Assembly: GCF_937921625.1 (NCBI RefSeq)
Contig: NZ_CAKZTI010000005.1
Location: forward strand, 1 to 64,000
Length of the DNA stretch: 64,000 nt
Source: an uncultured Campylobacter sp.
Lineage (GTDB): Bacteria; Campylobacterota; Campylobacteria; Campylobacterales; Campylobacteraceae
Reading direction: 5' to 3'
Below the pieces are notes generated by a model. The model saw nothing but the letters and a program-made list of their open reading frames with translations. It did not search any database and was not told the origin of the DNA. Of this stretch, positions 24,548 to 33,671 are shown in pieces. Made by a program: the position numbers and the translations under genes. The first letter of the stretch is position 1, and every line of letters starts with the position of its first letter.

Positions 24548-24797
24548 TAATGCGCGAGATTTTAAAAAATTTCGCGCAAAATCTACTCGTATTAAATTTA
24601 AAATTTTACAACTTTTCCATTAAAATTTTTAATTTTAAACTGCCTAAAAATCGTCTTTTCTGATAGAAAAAGATAAAATATATCCTGATTTTATTTGCGT
24701 TTAAAAATATTACTATAAAATGCAAATTTTAATTTAGAAAGCTCGCGCTAAATTTGAGAATTCGGCCGAGTAAAATTTATTCAGTAAAGAGCAAGAT

Positions 24798-27752
24798 GTG
24801 ATTTTTTTAGGCATTGACGTAGGATCAACCACTGTTAAAACGGTAGTTTTAAACGAAAAATATGAAATTTTAAGCAAGAGCTACGAGAGGCATTTAGCAA
24901 AGCCCAAAGAGCTGGTACTGGATAAAATTTTGCAAATCCAAAAAACCTACGCGAGCGAGCAATTCAGCGTCGCCATAGCGGGTTCAGCTGGCATGGGTAT
25001 CGCCAAAAATTGTAAAATTCCGTTTGTCCAAGAGGTTTTCGCTACCTCGCTCGGCGTCAAGCGGATGTTTCCAAAGACCGATGTCGTCATTGAGCTCGGC
25101 GGCGAGGATGCTAAAATTTTATTTCTCACGGGCGGACTTGAAGAGCGTATGAACGGCTCGTGTGCGGGCGGTACCGGCGCATTTATCGACCAGATGACCA
25201 ATCTTTTGCATCTGGATATTACGGAGCTTGACCGTCTAAGCTTTGCAGCTAATAAAATTTACCCGATCGCCTCACGCTGCGGCGTGTTCGCCAAAAGTGA
25301 TATCCAGCCGCTACTAAATCAGGGCGTACGCAAGGAAGATATCAGCGCCAGTATCTACGCCGCTGTCGTCGAGCAGACGATCTCGGGGCTTGCTCAGGGG
25401 CGCGAGGTTAAGGGCAATATCCTGTTTCTAGGCGGTCCGTTGTTTTTCCTAAAAGGCCTTCAGGCGCGCTTTAAAGAGGTGCTAAAACTCACCGACGAAA
25501 CCGCGACCTTCCCCGACATCGCGCCTTATTTCGTGGCTTACGGCAGCGCGCTGTACGCAAAGGATACGGGCGAGACTCTAAATTTAGAGGAAACGATCGC
25601 GCTTTTGAAAAAGGAGCCCGACAGAACCGCGCTGGAAGCCGAGCCGCCGCTTTTCAAAGACAGAGCGGAATTTGACGAGTTCATCGCTCGCCATGCCCGC
25701 GCGAGCGTGCCTAAGGTGGATATCCACACCTACAGTGGAGATGCATATTTGGGCGTGGATTGCGGCAGTACTACGATCAAGGTCGTGTTGATGGGCGCAA
25801 ACTATGAGCTGCTGTATAAATTTTACTCCTCCAATAAAGGCGATCCCGTCGATATCCTGCTGCCGCGTCTTAAGGAGTTATACGATCTTTGCGAAGGCCG
25901 CATCAAAATCAAGGGTAGCGGTGTTACCGGCTATGGCGAGGATCTCATTAAAACCGCCTTTCGCTTCGATTACGGTATCGTCGAGACGATCGCGCATTAT
26001 AGCGCCGCACGCCACTTCAATCCAAAGGTCGATTTCATCATAGACATTGGCGGTCAGGACATCAAGTGTTTCTCTATTAAAGATGGCAATATTGATTCTA
26101 TCGTGCTAAATGAAGCGTGTAGCTCGGGCTGCGGCTCGTTTTTACAGACCTTTTCAAATTCTTTAGGCTACGACATCAAAGATTTTGCGAATTTAGCTCT
26201 TTTTGCGACCCATCCCGCTAAGCTTGGTAGCCGCTGCACGGTCTTTATGAACTCCTCAGTTAAGCAGGCTCAAAAGGACGGCGCTACGATCGAGGACATC
26301 AGCGCGGGCCTTGCTATTAGCGTCATAAAAAATGCGATTTACAAGGTTATCCGCGTGCGAAATGCCGACGATTTGGGTCAAAACATCGTAGTGCAGGGCG
26401 GGACATTTTTAAACAACGCCGTGCTGCGCGCGTTTGAAAAAGAGCTCGGCAAGGACGTGATCCGTCTAGATATCAGCGAGCTTATGGGTGCATACGGCGC
26501 GGCGCTTTTTGCCAAAAATAACGCAAACGAGCGCACCGATATGATCAGTCGTGCAGAGCTTGAAAATTTCACTCATCGCAGCGAATTTAGCGTCTGCAAG
26601 CTCTGTACGAACAAATGCCCGCTTACGATCAGCTACTTCGGCGATACTAAATTCGTCTCGGGAAATAAGTGCGAGCGCGGCGCGGGCAAGGAGATCCGCC
26701 ACGACATTACGAATTTATTTGAGTTTAAAAACGAGCTTTTGAAAAAATATCGCAAGCCGCCGAAGCAAGACGCACCGCGGGTCGGAATTCCGTTTGTTTT
26801 GAATATGTTCGAGATGATCCCGTTTTGGAGTGCGTTTTTTGAAAATTTAGGCATGAGCGTCGTGCTGTCGCAAAAGCCGCGAAAAGAGACGCTGTTTTTG
26901 GCAAGCCAAAGTATACCGAGCGATACCGTCTGCTACCCGGCTAAAAGCGTGCACGGCCACATCTACGATCTGCTAAATAAGAGCGTCGATTTTATCTTTT
27001 ATCCGTGTATGAGCTACAGCCTGGATGAAAATATCAGCGAGAACTGCTACAACTGCCCCGTAGTCGCATACTATCCCGAACTGATACGCGCGAACGTAGG
27101 TGCGCTGGAGGAGAAAAAATTTCTCTATCCGCACGTGGATCTTAATATGCAAGATTCGTTTTGCAAAACGATGCAGGCTGAGCTTGCGGACGCTGGGTAT
27201 AAATTTCATTCCGACGCTGTGAAAAACGCCGTCTTGCAAGGCCTTAAGGAGCTGCAAAACTATAAAAATACCGTTTTAATAAAAGGCGAGGAGACCCTAA
27301 AGGAGATCAATGCAAGCGGCATGCCTGCCATCGTGCTAGCGGGTCGTCCGTATCATATCGACAAGACGATCAACCACGGCATCGATCGCTATCTAAATTC
27401 CTTGGGCTTTATAGTGCTTAGCGAGGACGCACTGCCACTTAGCAGGGTACAGACGAAAAGCCTTAATCAATGGACCTACCACGCCAGGCTTTATAGCGCG
27501 GCGCGGTTCGTCTGTAAATACCCGCGCATGCAGCTGGTGCAGCTAGTTAGCTTCGGCTGCGGGATCGATGCGATCACGGGCGACGAGGTGCGCGACATAC
27601 TGCGCCAAAACGGTAAAATTTACACTCAACTTAAAATCGACGAGGTTACGAACCTAGGTGCGGTTAAGATCCGTCTGCGTAGCCTAAAAGCGACTATGAT
27701 AGAGCGCGAAAGGCAAGGCGCGCAACAAGAAGCAAGAAAGGATGCGCGCTAA
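24798..27752 (+). CDS. acyl-CoA dehydratase activase (BadF/BcrA family), double ATPase
   Basis: A 984-residue protein. Two ASKHA-fold ATPase domains in tandem: first about residues 1-265 (GIDVGSTTVKTVVLN, GGEDAKILFL, NGSCAGGTGAFIDQM), second about 310-580 (GVDCGSTTIKVVLM, DIGGQDIKCFSI, NEACSSGCGSFLQTF). Then a Cys-rich stretch (CKLCTNKCPLT, NKCERG, about 597-636) and a DUF2229-like domain (SIPSDTVCYPAKSVHGH, FYPCMSYS, CYNCPVVAYYPEL). The family uses ATP and a [4Fe-4S] cluster to drive an electron onto 2-hydroxyacyl-CoA dehydratase or benzoyl-CoA reductase-like partners; the substrate here is unknown and no classical dehydratase subunits are nearby. GTG start; stop overlaps the next ATG by one base. 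Confidence 0.85.
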   Translation: MIFLGIDVGSTTVKTVVLNEKYEILSKSYERHLAKPKELVLDKILQIQKTYASEQFSVAIAGSAGMGIAKNCKIPFVQEVFATSLGVKRMFPKTDVVIELGGEDAKILFLTGGLEERMNGSCAGGTGAFIDQMTNLLHLDITELDRLSFAANKIYPIASRCGVFAKSDIQPLLNQGVRKEDISASIYAAVVEQTISGLAQGREVKGNILFLGGPLFFLKGLQARFKEVLKLTDETATFPDIAPYFVAYGSALYAKDTGETLNLEETIALLKKEPDRTALEAEPPLFKDRAEFDEFIARHARASVPKVDIHTYSGDAYLGVDCGSTTIKVVLMGANYELLYKFYSSNKGDPVDILLPRLKELYDLCEGRIKIKGSGVTGYGEDLIKTAFRFDYGIVETIAHYSAARHFNPKVDFIIDIGGQDIKCFSIKDGNIDSIVLNEACSSGCGSFLQTFSNSLGYDIKDFANLALFATHPAKLGSRCTVFMNSSVKQAQKDGATIEDISAGLAISVIKNAIYKVIRVRNADDLGQNIVVQGGTFLNNAVLRAFEKELGKDVIRLDISELMGAYGAALFAKNNANERTDMISRAELENFTHRSEFSVCKLCTNKCPLTISYFGDTKFVSGNKCERGAGKEIRHDITNLFEFKNELLKKYRKPPKQDAPRVGIPFVLNMFEMIPFWSAFFENLGMSVVLSQKPRKETLFLASQSIPSDTVCYPAKSVHGHIYDLLNKSVDFIFYPCMSYSLDENISENCYNCPVVAYYPELIRANVGALEEKKFLYPHVDLNMQDSFCKTMQAELADAGYKFHSDAVKNAVLQGLKELQNYKNTVLIKGEETLKEINASGMPAIVLAGRPYHIDKTINHGIDRYLNSLGFIVLSEDALPLSRVQTKSLNQWTYHARLYSAARFVCKYPRMQLVQLVSFGCGIDAITGDEVRDILRQNGKIYTQLKIDEVTNLGAVKIRLRSLKATMIERERQGAQQEARKDAR

Positions 27753-28969
27753 TGTTTGCTAAATTTACAAAAGATATGAAAGCCACCCACACGATCCTAA
27801 TCCCCACGATGATTGATCCGCATTTTCGCTTTATGCAAGGCGTGCTGCGCGACGAGGGCTATAAGAGCGTCTTGCTCGGCGAAAATCGTCAAAATATCGT
27901 CGAGGAAGGGCTTCGCAGTGTGCATAACGACATGTGCTACCCCGCGCTGCTCGTCATCGGGCAGTTTATCGACGCGCTAAAAAGCGGCGAGTTTGATACG
28001 CACAAAGTAGCGCTTCTCATCAGCCAAACGGGCGGCGGCTGCAGAGCGAGCAACTACATAAATTTGCTTCGCAAAGCGCTTGAGGACAGCGGCTTTAGCT
28101 ACGTCCCCGCGATCTCGTTAAATTTCGGCTCGCTAGATGAGAATGAATTTAGCCTCGGCAAAAAATCGCTTCTAAAGCTCTTTGCCGCGATATTTTACGG
28201 CGATTTGATGATGGGGCTGTATAATCAGTGCAAGCCCTACGAAAAGATCAAAAACCAAACGAATGAAATTTACGAATTCTGCGCCGAGCGGATCAAAAAT
28301 TTGACCGATCAAAGATCGTTTTTCAATCTCAAGAAAAATTTCAAATTTATCCTCTCGCAGTTCGCTAAAATCGAGCGCGACGATAAGCCGCGAGTAAAAG
28401 TGGGCATCGTGGGCGAAATTTATCTTAAATATTCGCCCATCGGCAACAACGGCCTAAACGCCTACCTCATCCGCGAAAACGCCGAGCCCGTCAATACGGG
28501 GCTGATGGACTTCGTGCTTACCTGCATCTACGACGCCGTTTACGACAAGCAGCTCTACGGCAAGGGTGGCGTGGCGTATTACGGCTCGCTTGCGGTCGCT
28601 AAAGTAGTGGAATTTTTCCAGCGCATGATGATTAAGCAGATGAAGCGCTTCGGCTTTCGCGCGCCGAGCCCATTTAGCGAGGTTCGCGCCGCCGCCGACG
28701 GCTACATCGGTCACGGCGTGAAGATGGGCGAGGGTTGGCTGCTGACGGCGGAGATGGTCGAGTTTATGCGCCACGGCATACAAAACGTCGTGTGCGCGCA
28801 GCCCTTCGGTTGCCTGCCAAACCACATTATTGCGCGCGGAATGATCCGAAAGATCAAACAGAACTACCCGCAAGCAAACATCGCCGCTATCGACTACGAC
28901 CCGGGCGCAAGCGCAGTAAATCAGGAAAACCGCATAAAGCTGATGCTTGCTAACGCAAATCGAAAGTAG
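27752..28969 (+). CDS. 2-hydroxyacyl-CoA dehydratase-related component
   Basis: A 405-residue protein that corresponds to the C-terminal third of the single-chain version (about 1,400 residues) found in clostridia and others, here encoded separately. Seen: HTILIPTMIDPHFRFMQGVL, VHNDMCYPALLVIGQFIDAL, ISQTGGGCRASNYINLLRKAL with conserved cysteines, VGIVGEIYLKYSPIGNN and VCAQPFGCLPNHIIARGM. Cysteines C-Y-P, G-G-G-C and F-G-C-L-P are candidate iron-sulfur ligands. Translationally coupled to the activase gene; the two presumably form one complex in the cytoplasm. Confidence 0.8.
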   Translation: MFAKFTKDMKATHTILIPTMIDPHFRFMQGVLRDEGYKSVLLGENRQNIVEEGLRSVHNDMCYPALLVIGQFIDALKSGEFDTHKVALLISQTGGGCRASNYINLLRKALEDSGFSYVPAISLNFGSLDENEFSLGKKSLLKLFAAIFYGDLMMGLYNQCKPYEKIKNQTNEIYEFCAERIKNLTDQRSFFNLKKNFKFILSQFAKIERDDKPRVKVGIVGEIYLKYSPIGNNGLNAYLIRENAEPVNTGLMDFVLTCIYDAVYDKQLYGKGGVAYYGSLAVAKVVEFFQRMMIKQMKRFGFRAPSPFSEVRAAADGYIGHGVKMGEGWLLTAEMVEFMRHGIQNVVCAQPFGCLPNHIIARGMIRKIKQNYPQANIAAIDYDPGASAVNQENRIKLMLANANRK

Positions 28970-29342
28970 CGCGCCGCATATCAAAAAGGGCTTTGGAATT
29001 TTAAATTCTAAAGCCTGTCGTAAAATTTTAAAATTTAAAAGCAAGCTCGCGATGACGGTTAAATTTTTGACGCACAAATGGCTCGCTTCCTTTCGCGAAA
29101 TTTCCTAGAGATTTTAAAATTTTAAATCTCGATAGCGCTCTTGTGCTTCTTTTACCTCTTCCGCGCATTCCGGCTTCAGTTCTTGTGAAATCTCATCGGA
29201 ATTTCATAAAAGTCCGCGCGAAATTCTACGCGTCGCCGTCGCGAAATTTCGCGCAGAATCCCATTTTGCCACGTCATAAAATTCCACTCTCATTAAGGCA
29301 AAATTTAATACAATCCGTCTTTAAATTTTACGAAGGAAGTTT
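28970..29342 (+). terminator. gap with hairpin after the dehydratase genes
   Basis: The gap to the next gene has no credible coding frame. GGCTTTGGAATTT (28989-29001) is the inverted repeat of AAATTCTAAAGCC (29003-29015), giving a long stem about 20 bases after the stop and a probable transcript end, though it lacks a clean T tract. The rest is a patchwork of AAATTTTAAAATT-type words. AAGGAAGTTT supplies the ribosome site for the next gene. Confidence 0.45.
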
Positions 29343-29972
29343 ATGAAATTTTGGATTTGCGGCGTGGTTTTGGCACTATGCTGTGGAGTTTTTAGCGGAT
29401 GCGCGAGTAAGAATTTGCCGGGCTACATGCAAGGGCGCGAGCATATCATCGCTATGAGCGTGGCGTCCGGCGGTCAGCTGCGTATGAGTGGTGAGATTTA
29501 CGATTATGTATTTGATGCGAATCTTAGCGCCGTGCGCGCCAAGGTCGCAAGTCTGGCGTCGCTGAATAAAGACGCGATAAGGCGCAACGTAAGCATGCTC
29601 ACGATCGACAGATATAACGAGGGTAGCGATGCTGCGTATATCCAGCATGAAATCGAGCTTGTAAAATACGATCTACCGCTATCCGTGCAGGCTAAGCTGA
29701 TGGACGACCCAGAGCAGCTGGAGCCCGCGTATAGTTCTACGTTTCGCTACTCTTATCTGATCGAAGGCAAATATTTTAAGCGCTTAAAAGATCACGACGA
29801 GCTGCGCAGATCGCACCGCCTAAGCGTGCCGATCGAGTACCCTGCGCGTATAGCGGTCGATAGCGGGATCAAAAGCGAGCGCGATGCGAAAATGGATACC
29901 GATATACAAGGACTCATCGTAATGCCGCTAATGATGCCGGTGCTGCTTTTAGGCAGTATCCTAGACGGCTAA
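29343..29972 (+). CDS. putative lipoprotein, unknown
   Basis: A 209-residue protein with a lipoprotein signal peptide: basic start MKFWICG, hydrophobic core, and lipobox V-F-S-G-C near residue 20 (lipidated Cys followed by ASKN). The mature part is not recognised; it contains ARVA-type helices and ends with a hydrophobic stretch (GLIVMPLMMPVLLLGSIL, about residues 190-207) that may contact or cross a membrane. No export partner or operon neighbour is evident; tRNA-Ser follows on the opposite strand. Confidence 0.75.
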   Translation: MKFWICGVVLALCCGVFSGCASKNLPGYMQGREHIIAMSVASGGQLRMSGEIYDYVFDANLSAVRAKVASLASLNKDAIRRNVSMLTIDRYNEGSDAAYIQHEIELVKYDLPLSVQAKLMDDPEQLEPAYSSTFRYSYLIEGKYFKRLKDHDELRRSHRLSVPIEYPARIAVDSGIKSERDAKMDTDIQGLIVMPLMMPVLLLGSILDG

Positions 29973-30023
29973 AATCGATTGAATCACGGAAGTGAAATTT
30001 TATTGATTTAAATTCTAAAATAG

Positions 30024-30114
30024 TGGCGGACAGAGAGGGATTTGAACCCTCGAGCCCCGGTTAGAAGCTGCACCCTTAGCAGGGGTGTGGTTTCGGCCAC
30101 TCACCCATCTGTCC
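30024..30114 (-). tRNA. tRNA-Ser (anticodon GCU)
   Basis: On the minus strand the molecule starts GGACAGATGGGTGAGTGG and ends CTCTGTCC-G-CCA. The 7-bp acceptor stem (GGACAGA/TCTGTCC), the anticodon loop CTGCTAA flanked by a complementary stem (ACCC/GGGT), a long variable arm typical of type II tRNAs, and the TTCAAAT T-loop are all visible. The anticodon GCT occupies 30078-30080 (complement). CCA is encoded. Reads AGC and AGU serine codons. Confidence 0.96.
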
Positions 30115-30744
30115 ACAAAAAGAAATTGCATTATACATAACTAATCTAATAATGGGCTTAAATTAGCTCAGCTCGCAGAATTTATCACCGCGCGGATATT
30201 TTAAGCTGGTGGCACAAAGAGCTATAATGAGTCAAAACATTCGGCGTAGATAATTTATACTTGCTTACATAGCTTCTGCGAAACTTGAAACTTACGCGAG
30301 CTTTTAAAGCCTGTGCGAGTAAAAAATTTGCGTCCATGCGTTATTTTGCGGCGAAATTTTAAAATTTTAAATTCAGTCGGGCGCGAATTTTAAAATCCGG
30401 CTTACAAGCAAAATTTAAAAACCCCGTGTAAGCGCAAAATTTTGGAATTTAGAGTTTTACGATTTACGTAACTATGAGATTTTAAGCATAGTTAAGCTTT
30501 AAAATTTTGAAAATTTTAAAATATAAAAATTTCAATAATTTTGGTTGCGAGGATCTTAAAATTTGGAATTTTTTAAAATTCTAAATTTTAAGATTGAAGA
30601 CACTCTAAGATTACGCAAATATAAAAGCCTTAAAAATTCTAAGAATTCCAAAGGCTAGAAATTCTAAAATTTCAATATCAATCAGATTCTAAAACCCCGT
30701 TAGCTAAAGTGTTTTAAATTCCAAGAATTCTAAATGTGCGCGAT
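30115..30744. other. gene-free AT-rich stretch
   Basis: No coding frame or RNA gene recognised. The sequence is dominated by AAAATTTTAAAATT-like words and imperfect inverted repeats of them, so many weak hairpins are possible but none with a clear terminator tail. A promoter for the tRNA would lie at the left of this stretch on the minus strand (just after 30114). Confidence 0.5.
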
Positions 30745-31161
30745 TTATTCGCCTAGAGCTTTGTCGATGAGCTTGACGTCTTCGCTTGCGCTACCGTCGA
30801 TGACTAGGGCTTGATCGCCGCCACTTACAGCGCTTTTTCCATTAAATTTTGCGCCGACTTCGATGCCGAAGCTTTGCGATAGCACATCGCCTACGAGCAC
30901 ACCGCCGCCTAGCAGCTCGACGAGCTCGGCTTCGATATTGCCGAAAAATTTGCCGCTGATTACGATATGTTTGGCCCTGATCGAGCCGCGCGCGGTACCA
31001 TTTTTACCGATGACGACGGTGTTATCGGAGATCACGTCGCCTTCGACATTGCCATCGATATGCAAAATGCACGACAGGTGCAGCTCTCCTTTGATGAGCG
31101 TGCCTGACGAGATTATTGTTGTTTGAGCGGTGTTTGCATCGCCTTTATTAAAGATTGCCAT
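30745..31161 (-). CDS. bactofilin (CcmA-like)
   Basis: A 138-residue polymer-forming cytoskeletal protein. The right-handed beta-helix core is evident in the repeating pattern TIISSGTLIKGELHLSCILHIDGNVEGDVISDNTVVIGKNGTARGSI, IVISGKFFGNIEAELVELLGGG, with glycines at turns. In Helicobacter pylori CcmA helps set helical cell shape. The start at 31161 has a near-perfect AGGAGG upstream and lies 49 bases inside the preceding peptidase gene, an overlap also known for csd1-ccmA in H. pylori. Likely acts with the peptidase at the inner face of the membrane. Confidence 0.9.
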   Translation of the reverse strand: MAIFNKGDANTAQTTIISSGTLIKGELHLSCILHIDGNVEGDVISDNTVVIGKNGTARGSIRAKHIVISGKFFGNIEAELVELLGGGVLVGDVLSQSFGIEVGAKFNGKSAVSGGDQALVIDGSASEDVKLIDKALGE

Positions 31162-32030
31162 GGGACATCTTCCTCCTTAGTAAAAATTTCTTTGTAATTT
31201 TTTTCGTTCCAGTTGATAAAATTTAGCGGATCTAGCGGTAGCTGTAAAAATCTAATCTCGTAGTGCAGATGAGGTCCGGTGCTAAGCCCGGTGTTGCCGC
31301 TAAAAGCGATAAGATCGCCTTTGTTTACAAACTCGCCTACTTTGCGAGTTAAATTTGAATCCAAATGCGCATATCGTGTCGTAAAGCCGTAGTTGTGGCG
31401 AATCTCGACTAGATTGCCGTAGCCAGTAGCACCCGCGCCGCTGTATTGGATGATGCCGTCTGCAGGCGCGTAGATAGGCGTTTTAGGCGGCGTACGTAGA
31501 TCAACGCCCGGGTGAAACTGCTTGCGCTTTAAGATGGGATGGTTGCGCCAGCCGAATTTCTCGCTGAGCTGATAAGTGCGCATTACCCTGCCGTTTGGGA
31601 TCTGCATAAAAATTTCTTTTATCAGCGCGTCGGAGAATTTTTCGTTGATGATCTTTTGTGCGCGCTCTTTGATCTCTTGTTCGGAAGTAGGCTTGATGTG
31701 AGATAGGCGGTCGATCGCGCGCTCATCCTCCTCGGGATCAAGCCCAAACTGATGCTCCAAATCCGAAATTTTACCCTCGATGGCTTCAAATTCCATCTGA
31801 CTTGCCGCGATACCGTCGCGAAGTTTTTGATTTAGCTCGTTAAGCTCGGTTTTGGTTCGCGAAAGGCTATCGATTTTAGAGCCCAGATACCTGATATATA
31901 GCGCACCCGTGACGAAAACGGTAAAAACAAATAGCACCAAATATAACGCGATCTTTTTGATGATTTGCGAAAGCAAAAAATTCCTAGAGCCATTAAGGTC
32001 GGTTATAGTTATCATAAATTTGTTTTTCAT
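31113..32030 (-). CDS. M23 family peptidoglycan endopeptidase (Csd1/Csd2-like)
   Basis: A 305-residue protein with a short cytoplasmic start, one membrane span (about residues 23-46), a coiled coil (about 50-95) and a C-terminal LytM/M23 zinc peptidase domain: GWRNHPILKRKQFHPGVDLRTPPKTPIYAPADG and RYAHLDS, GNTGLSTGPHLHYEIR contain the zinc ligands (HxxxD, HxH). Cleaves peptide cross-links in peptidoglycan in the periplasm. Overlap with the bactofilin gene suggests a joint cell-shape role, as in H. pylori. Confidence 0.9.
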   Translation of the reverse strand: MKNKFMITITDLNGSRNFLLSQIIKKIALYLVLFVFTVFVTGALYIRYLGSKIDSLSRTKTELNELNQKLRDGIAASQMEFEAIEGKISDLEHQFGLDPEEDERAIDRLSHIKPTSEQEIKERAQKIINEKFSDALIKEIFMQIPNGRVMRTYQLSEKFGWRNHPILKRKQFHPGVDLRTPPKTPIYAPADGIIQYSGAGATGYGNLVEIRHNYGFTTRYAHLDSNLTRKVGEFVNKGDLIAFSGNTGLSTGPHLHYEIRFLQLPLDPLNFINWNEKNYKEIFTKEEDVPWQSLIKAMQTPLKQQ

Positions 32031-32137
32031 AATGCGGCATTATAATGCAGCATAGCTGAAATTTCAAAAAAATTGTAGATAAATTTAAAAGCTATTTAAT
32101 TTTAAAATTTCACTAAAAGATAAAATTTATTACTTAG

Positions 32138-32170
32138 TATAATTATAATTTAAGCAAATCTTGCTATAAT
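32138..32170 (+). promoter_or_regulatory. dps promoter with a Fur/PerR-type palindrome
   Basis: TTGCTATAAT (extended -10; TATAAT at 32165-32170) lies 29 bases before the dps ATG. Overlapping the -35 region is the perfect palindrome TATAATTATA at 32138-32147, in an AT-rich context (TTAGTATAATTATAATTTAAG) that resembles Fur-family (PerR/Fur) boxes. Control by iron or peroxide would suit dps but the assignment is inference. Confidence 0.5.
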
Positions 32171-32198
32171 TACAGCAATTTTAAATAAAGGAGACACA

Positions 32199-32642
32199 AT
32201 GTCAAAAACAGTAAAACAACTAAACAAACTTCAGGCGGACGCTCATGCGTTCTTTGTTGCATTCCACGATTATCACTGGAATGTTAAGGGCTTACAATTC
32301 GCGCAGGTTCACGCTTACACTGAGAAAGCATACGACGAGATGGGCGAGCTCTTCGACGATATGGCCGAGCGCGCGCTTCAAATAGGTGGCAAGGCCGTAA
32401 CTAAGGCTAAGGATCTAATTGAGCTTTCAAAAGACGCTCCAATTAGCGTAAAAGATAGCTATAGCGTATCTGAGGTACTCGAGGATGTTAAAAAAGCCTA
32501 TGAGTATTTAGTAAAAGAATTTAAAAAGCTTCAAGAGATTGCTGAGGAGGAGGGCGACGATACGACTTCAAATATTGCGCAGGATCACTACGGCGATTAT
32601 GAAAAACGCCTATGGATGCTAAGCTCAATGCTAAGCAAATAA
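32199..32642 (+). CDS. dps: Dps family DNA-protecting ferritin-like protein
   Basis: A 147-residue Dps/NapA-type protein that oxidises and stores iron in a dodecamer. The inter-subunit ferroxidase ligands are present: HWNVKG (His26), QVHAYTE (His38) and the ELFDDMAERAL helix (Asp53/Glu57). The N-terminus has a few lysines (SKTVKQLNK) but no long basic tail. AAAGGAGACACAATG gives a strong ribosome site. Monocistronic: a promoter and a strong terminator flank it. Confidence 0.95.
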   Translation: MSKTVKQLNKLQADAHAFFVAFHDYHWNVKGLQFAQVHAYTEKAYDEMGELFDDMAERALQIGGKAVTKAKDLIELSKDAPISVKDSYSVSEVLEDVKKAYEYLVKEFKKLQEIAEEEGDDTTSNIAQDHYGDYEKRLWMLSSMLSK

Positions 32643-32664
32643 TCCTTGCAAATCCTTTCAAAAT

Positions 32665-32688
32665 TTTTAGGGGCGCATGCCCCTAAAA
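32665..32688 (+). terminator. terminator after dps
   Basis: TTTTAGGGGC-GCAT-GCCCCTAAAA is a perfect 10-bp stem with a 4-base loop, 22 bases after the dps stop. The A/T ends make it bidirectional in form. Confidence 0.85.
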
Positions 32689-33185
32689 TCTATTAAAGTT
32701 AATATTGAAATTCCAAGAAATTTTAAAATTCTAAGATTATAATTTCACGCTAAAATTTTAAATTATGCTTGAAAACTAAAGCCGAATCGCTCATTCAAAG
32801 CAAAATTCATGTAGGTTTTAAATTCCATATCGTTGAAATCTAACTCATTCGCCATTAAAATCATAACTCTTTTTATAAAGCTCGGTTTCATTTAAAATTT
32901 TGCCGCGTCGTTAAAATTTCTTGTCGATTTCAAATTTGAAATTCTAAGAGCTAAAGCTTTGCAGCTCAAGAATGGCATTTGCTAAGAGATCGTCTGTGAT
33001 AAATTTATATTTCTTTTTAGCGTCTGATGATAAATTTTAGCTTGTAGTTTTACTATTTTGATTATTTTTAAAACCTCGGTGCTTATAAATGAAGCGGAAT
33101 TTTAAAAATTTCAAAGAATTTCGCAAATTCCGTAAAATTTTGCAATTTCACGGAATTTTAGTTTTTATAGAATTAAGCTCTAGCC
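32689..33185. other. gene-free AT-rich stretch
   Basis: No gene recognised between the dps terminator and the end of the HIT-family gene. The sequence is a patchwork of AAATTTTAAAATT-like words; the reading frame that opens at 33089 on the + strand is antisense to the HIT gene for most of its length and has no homology. Confidence 0.5.
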
Positions 33186-33542
33186 TTAAAAATTCTCTTC
33201 GGTATTTCGGTCGCTTACGCGGTCCCACGGCAGCTTCATTCCGCCCAGGATGTGGAAGTGCAGGTGCATCACCTCTTGACCTCCGTTTTCGCCGCAGTTG
33301 CAAACGAGACGGTATCCGCTCTTATCAAGCCCCATTTTGCGAGTTACTTCTTGGATGAAAGCGCTCATCTTCGCCATCACCTCGGGAGGCGTTACTTGGA
33401 AGTTTTCGTAGCATTTTTTAGGGATAGCCAGGATGTGGATAGGCGCTTTTGGATTGATGTCGTGGAATGCCAAAAATTCATCGTTCTCTAACACTTTGTT
33501 GCACGGGATTTCGCCGTTTACGATCTTTTCAAAGACGTTCAT
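33186..33542 (-). CDS. HIT family nucleotide-binding protein (HinT-like)
   Basis: A 118-residue histidine-triad hydrolase; acts on nucleoside phosphoramidates and related AMP adducts. FEKIVNGEIPCNKVLENDEFLAFHDINPKAPIHILAIPKK at the start and the triad MHLHFHILGG (His93, His95, His97) are typical of the Hint branch. AAAAGGATCTAAAATG gives the start. On its minus-strand promoter side, GGCTATAATCGCGG at about 33570-33583 is a TATAAT box plus CGCG. Confidence 0.95.
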   Translation of the reverse strand: MNVFEKIVNGEIPCNKVLENDEFLAFHDINPKAPIHILAIPKKCYENFQVTPPEVMAKMSAFIQEVTRKMGLDKSGYRLVCNCGENGGQEVMHLHFHILGGMKLPWDRVSDRNTEENF

Positions 33543-33633
33543 TTTAGATCCTTTTATGAGGTTGAAATTTAGCCGCGATTATAGCCAAAAAATCCAAACA
33601 CGCAAATTTACCTAGCTTTTATCAAATTTTAAC

Positions 33634-33644
33634 TACAATCGCGC
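33634..33644 (+). promoter_or_regulatory. likely promoter of pheST (TACAAT + CGCGC)
   Basis: AACTACAATCGCGCC places a TACAAT -10 box and GC-rich discriminator 28-38 bases before the pheS start, with a TTTTATCAAATTTT stretch upstream. Same form as at 14106 and 39147. Confidence 0.5.
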
Positions 33645-33671
33645 CATTAAATTTAACCACAAGGATAGAAT

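Noticed and set aside
24798..28969. Benzoyl-CoA reductase operon
   Set aside because: The activase resembles BcrA/BadF but no reductase subunits or aromatic-pathway genes are present, so the narrower name is not justified.
33089..33358. + strand frame of 89 codons
   Set aside because: Most of it is antisense to the well-supported HIT-family gene and has no ribosome site or homology.
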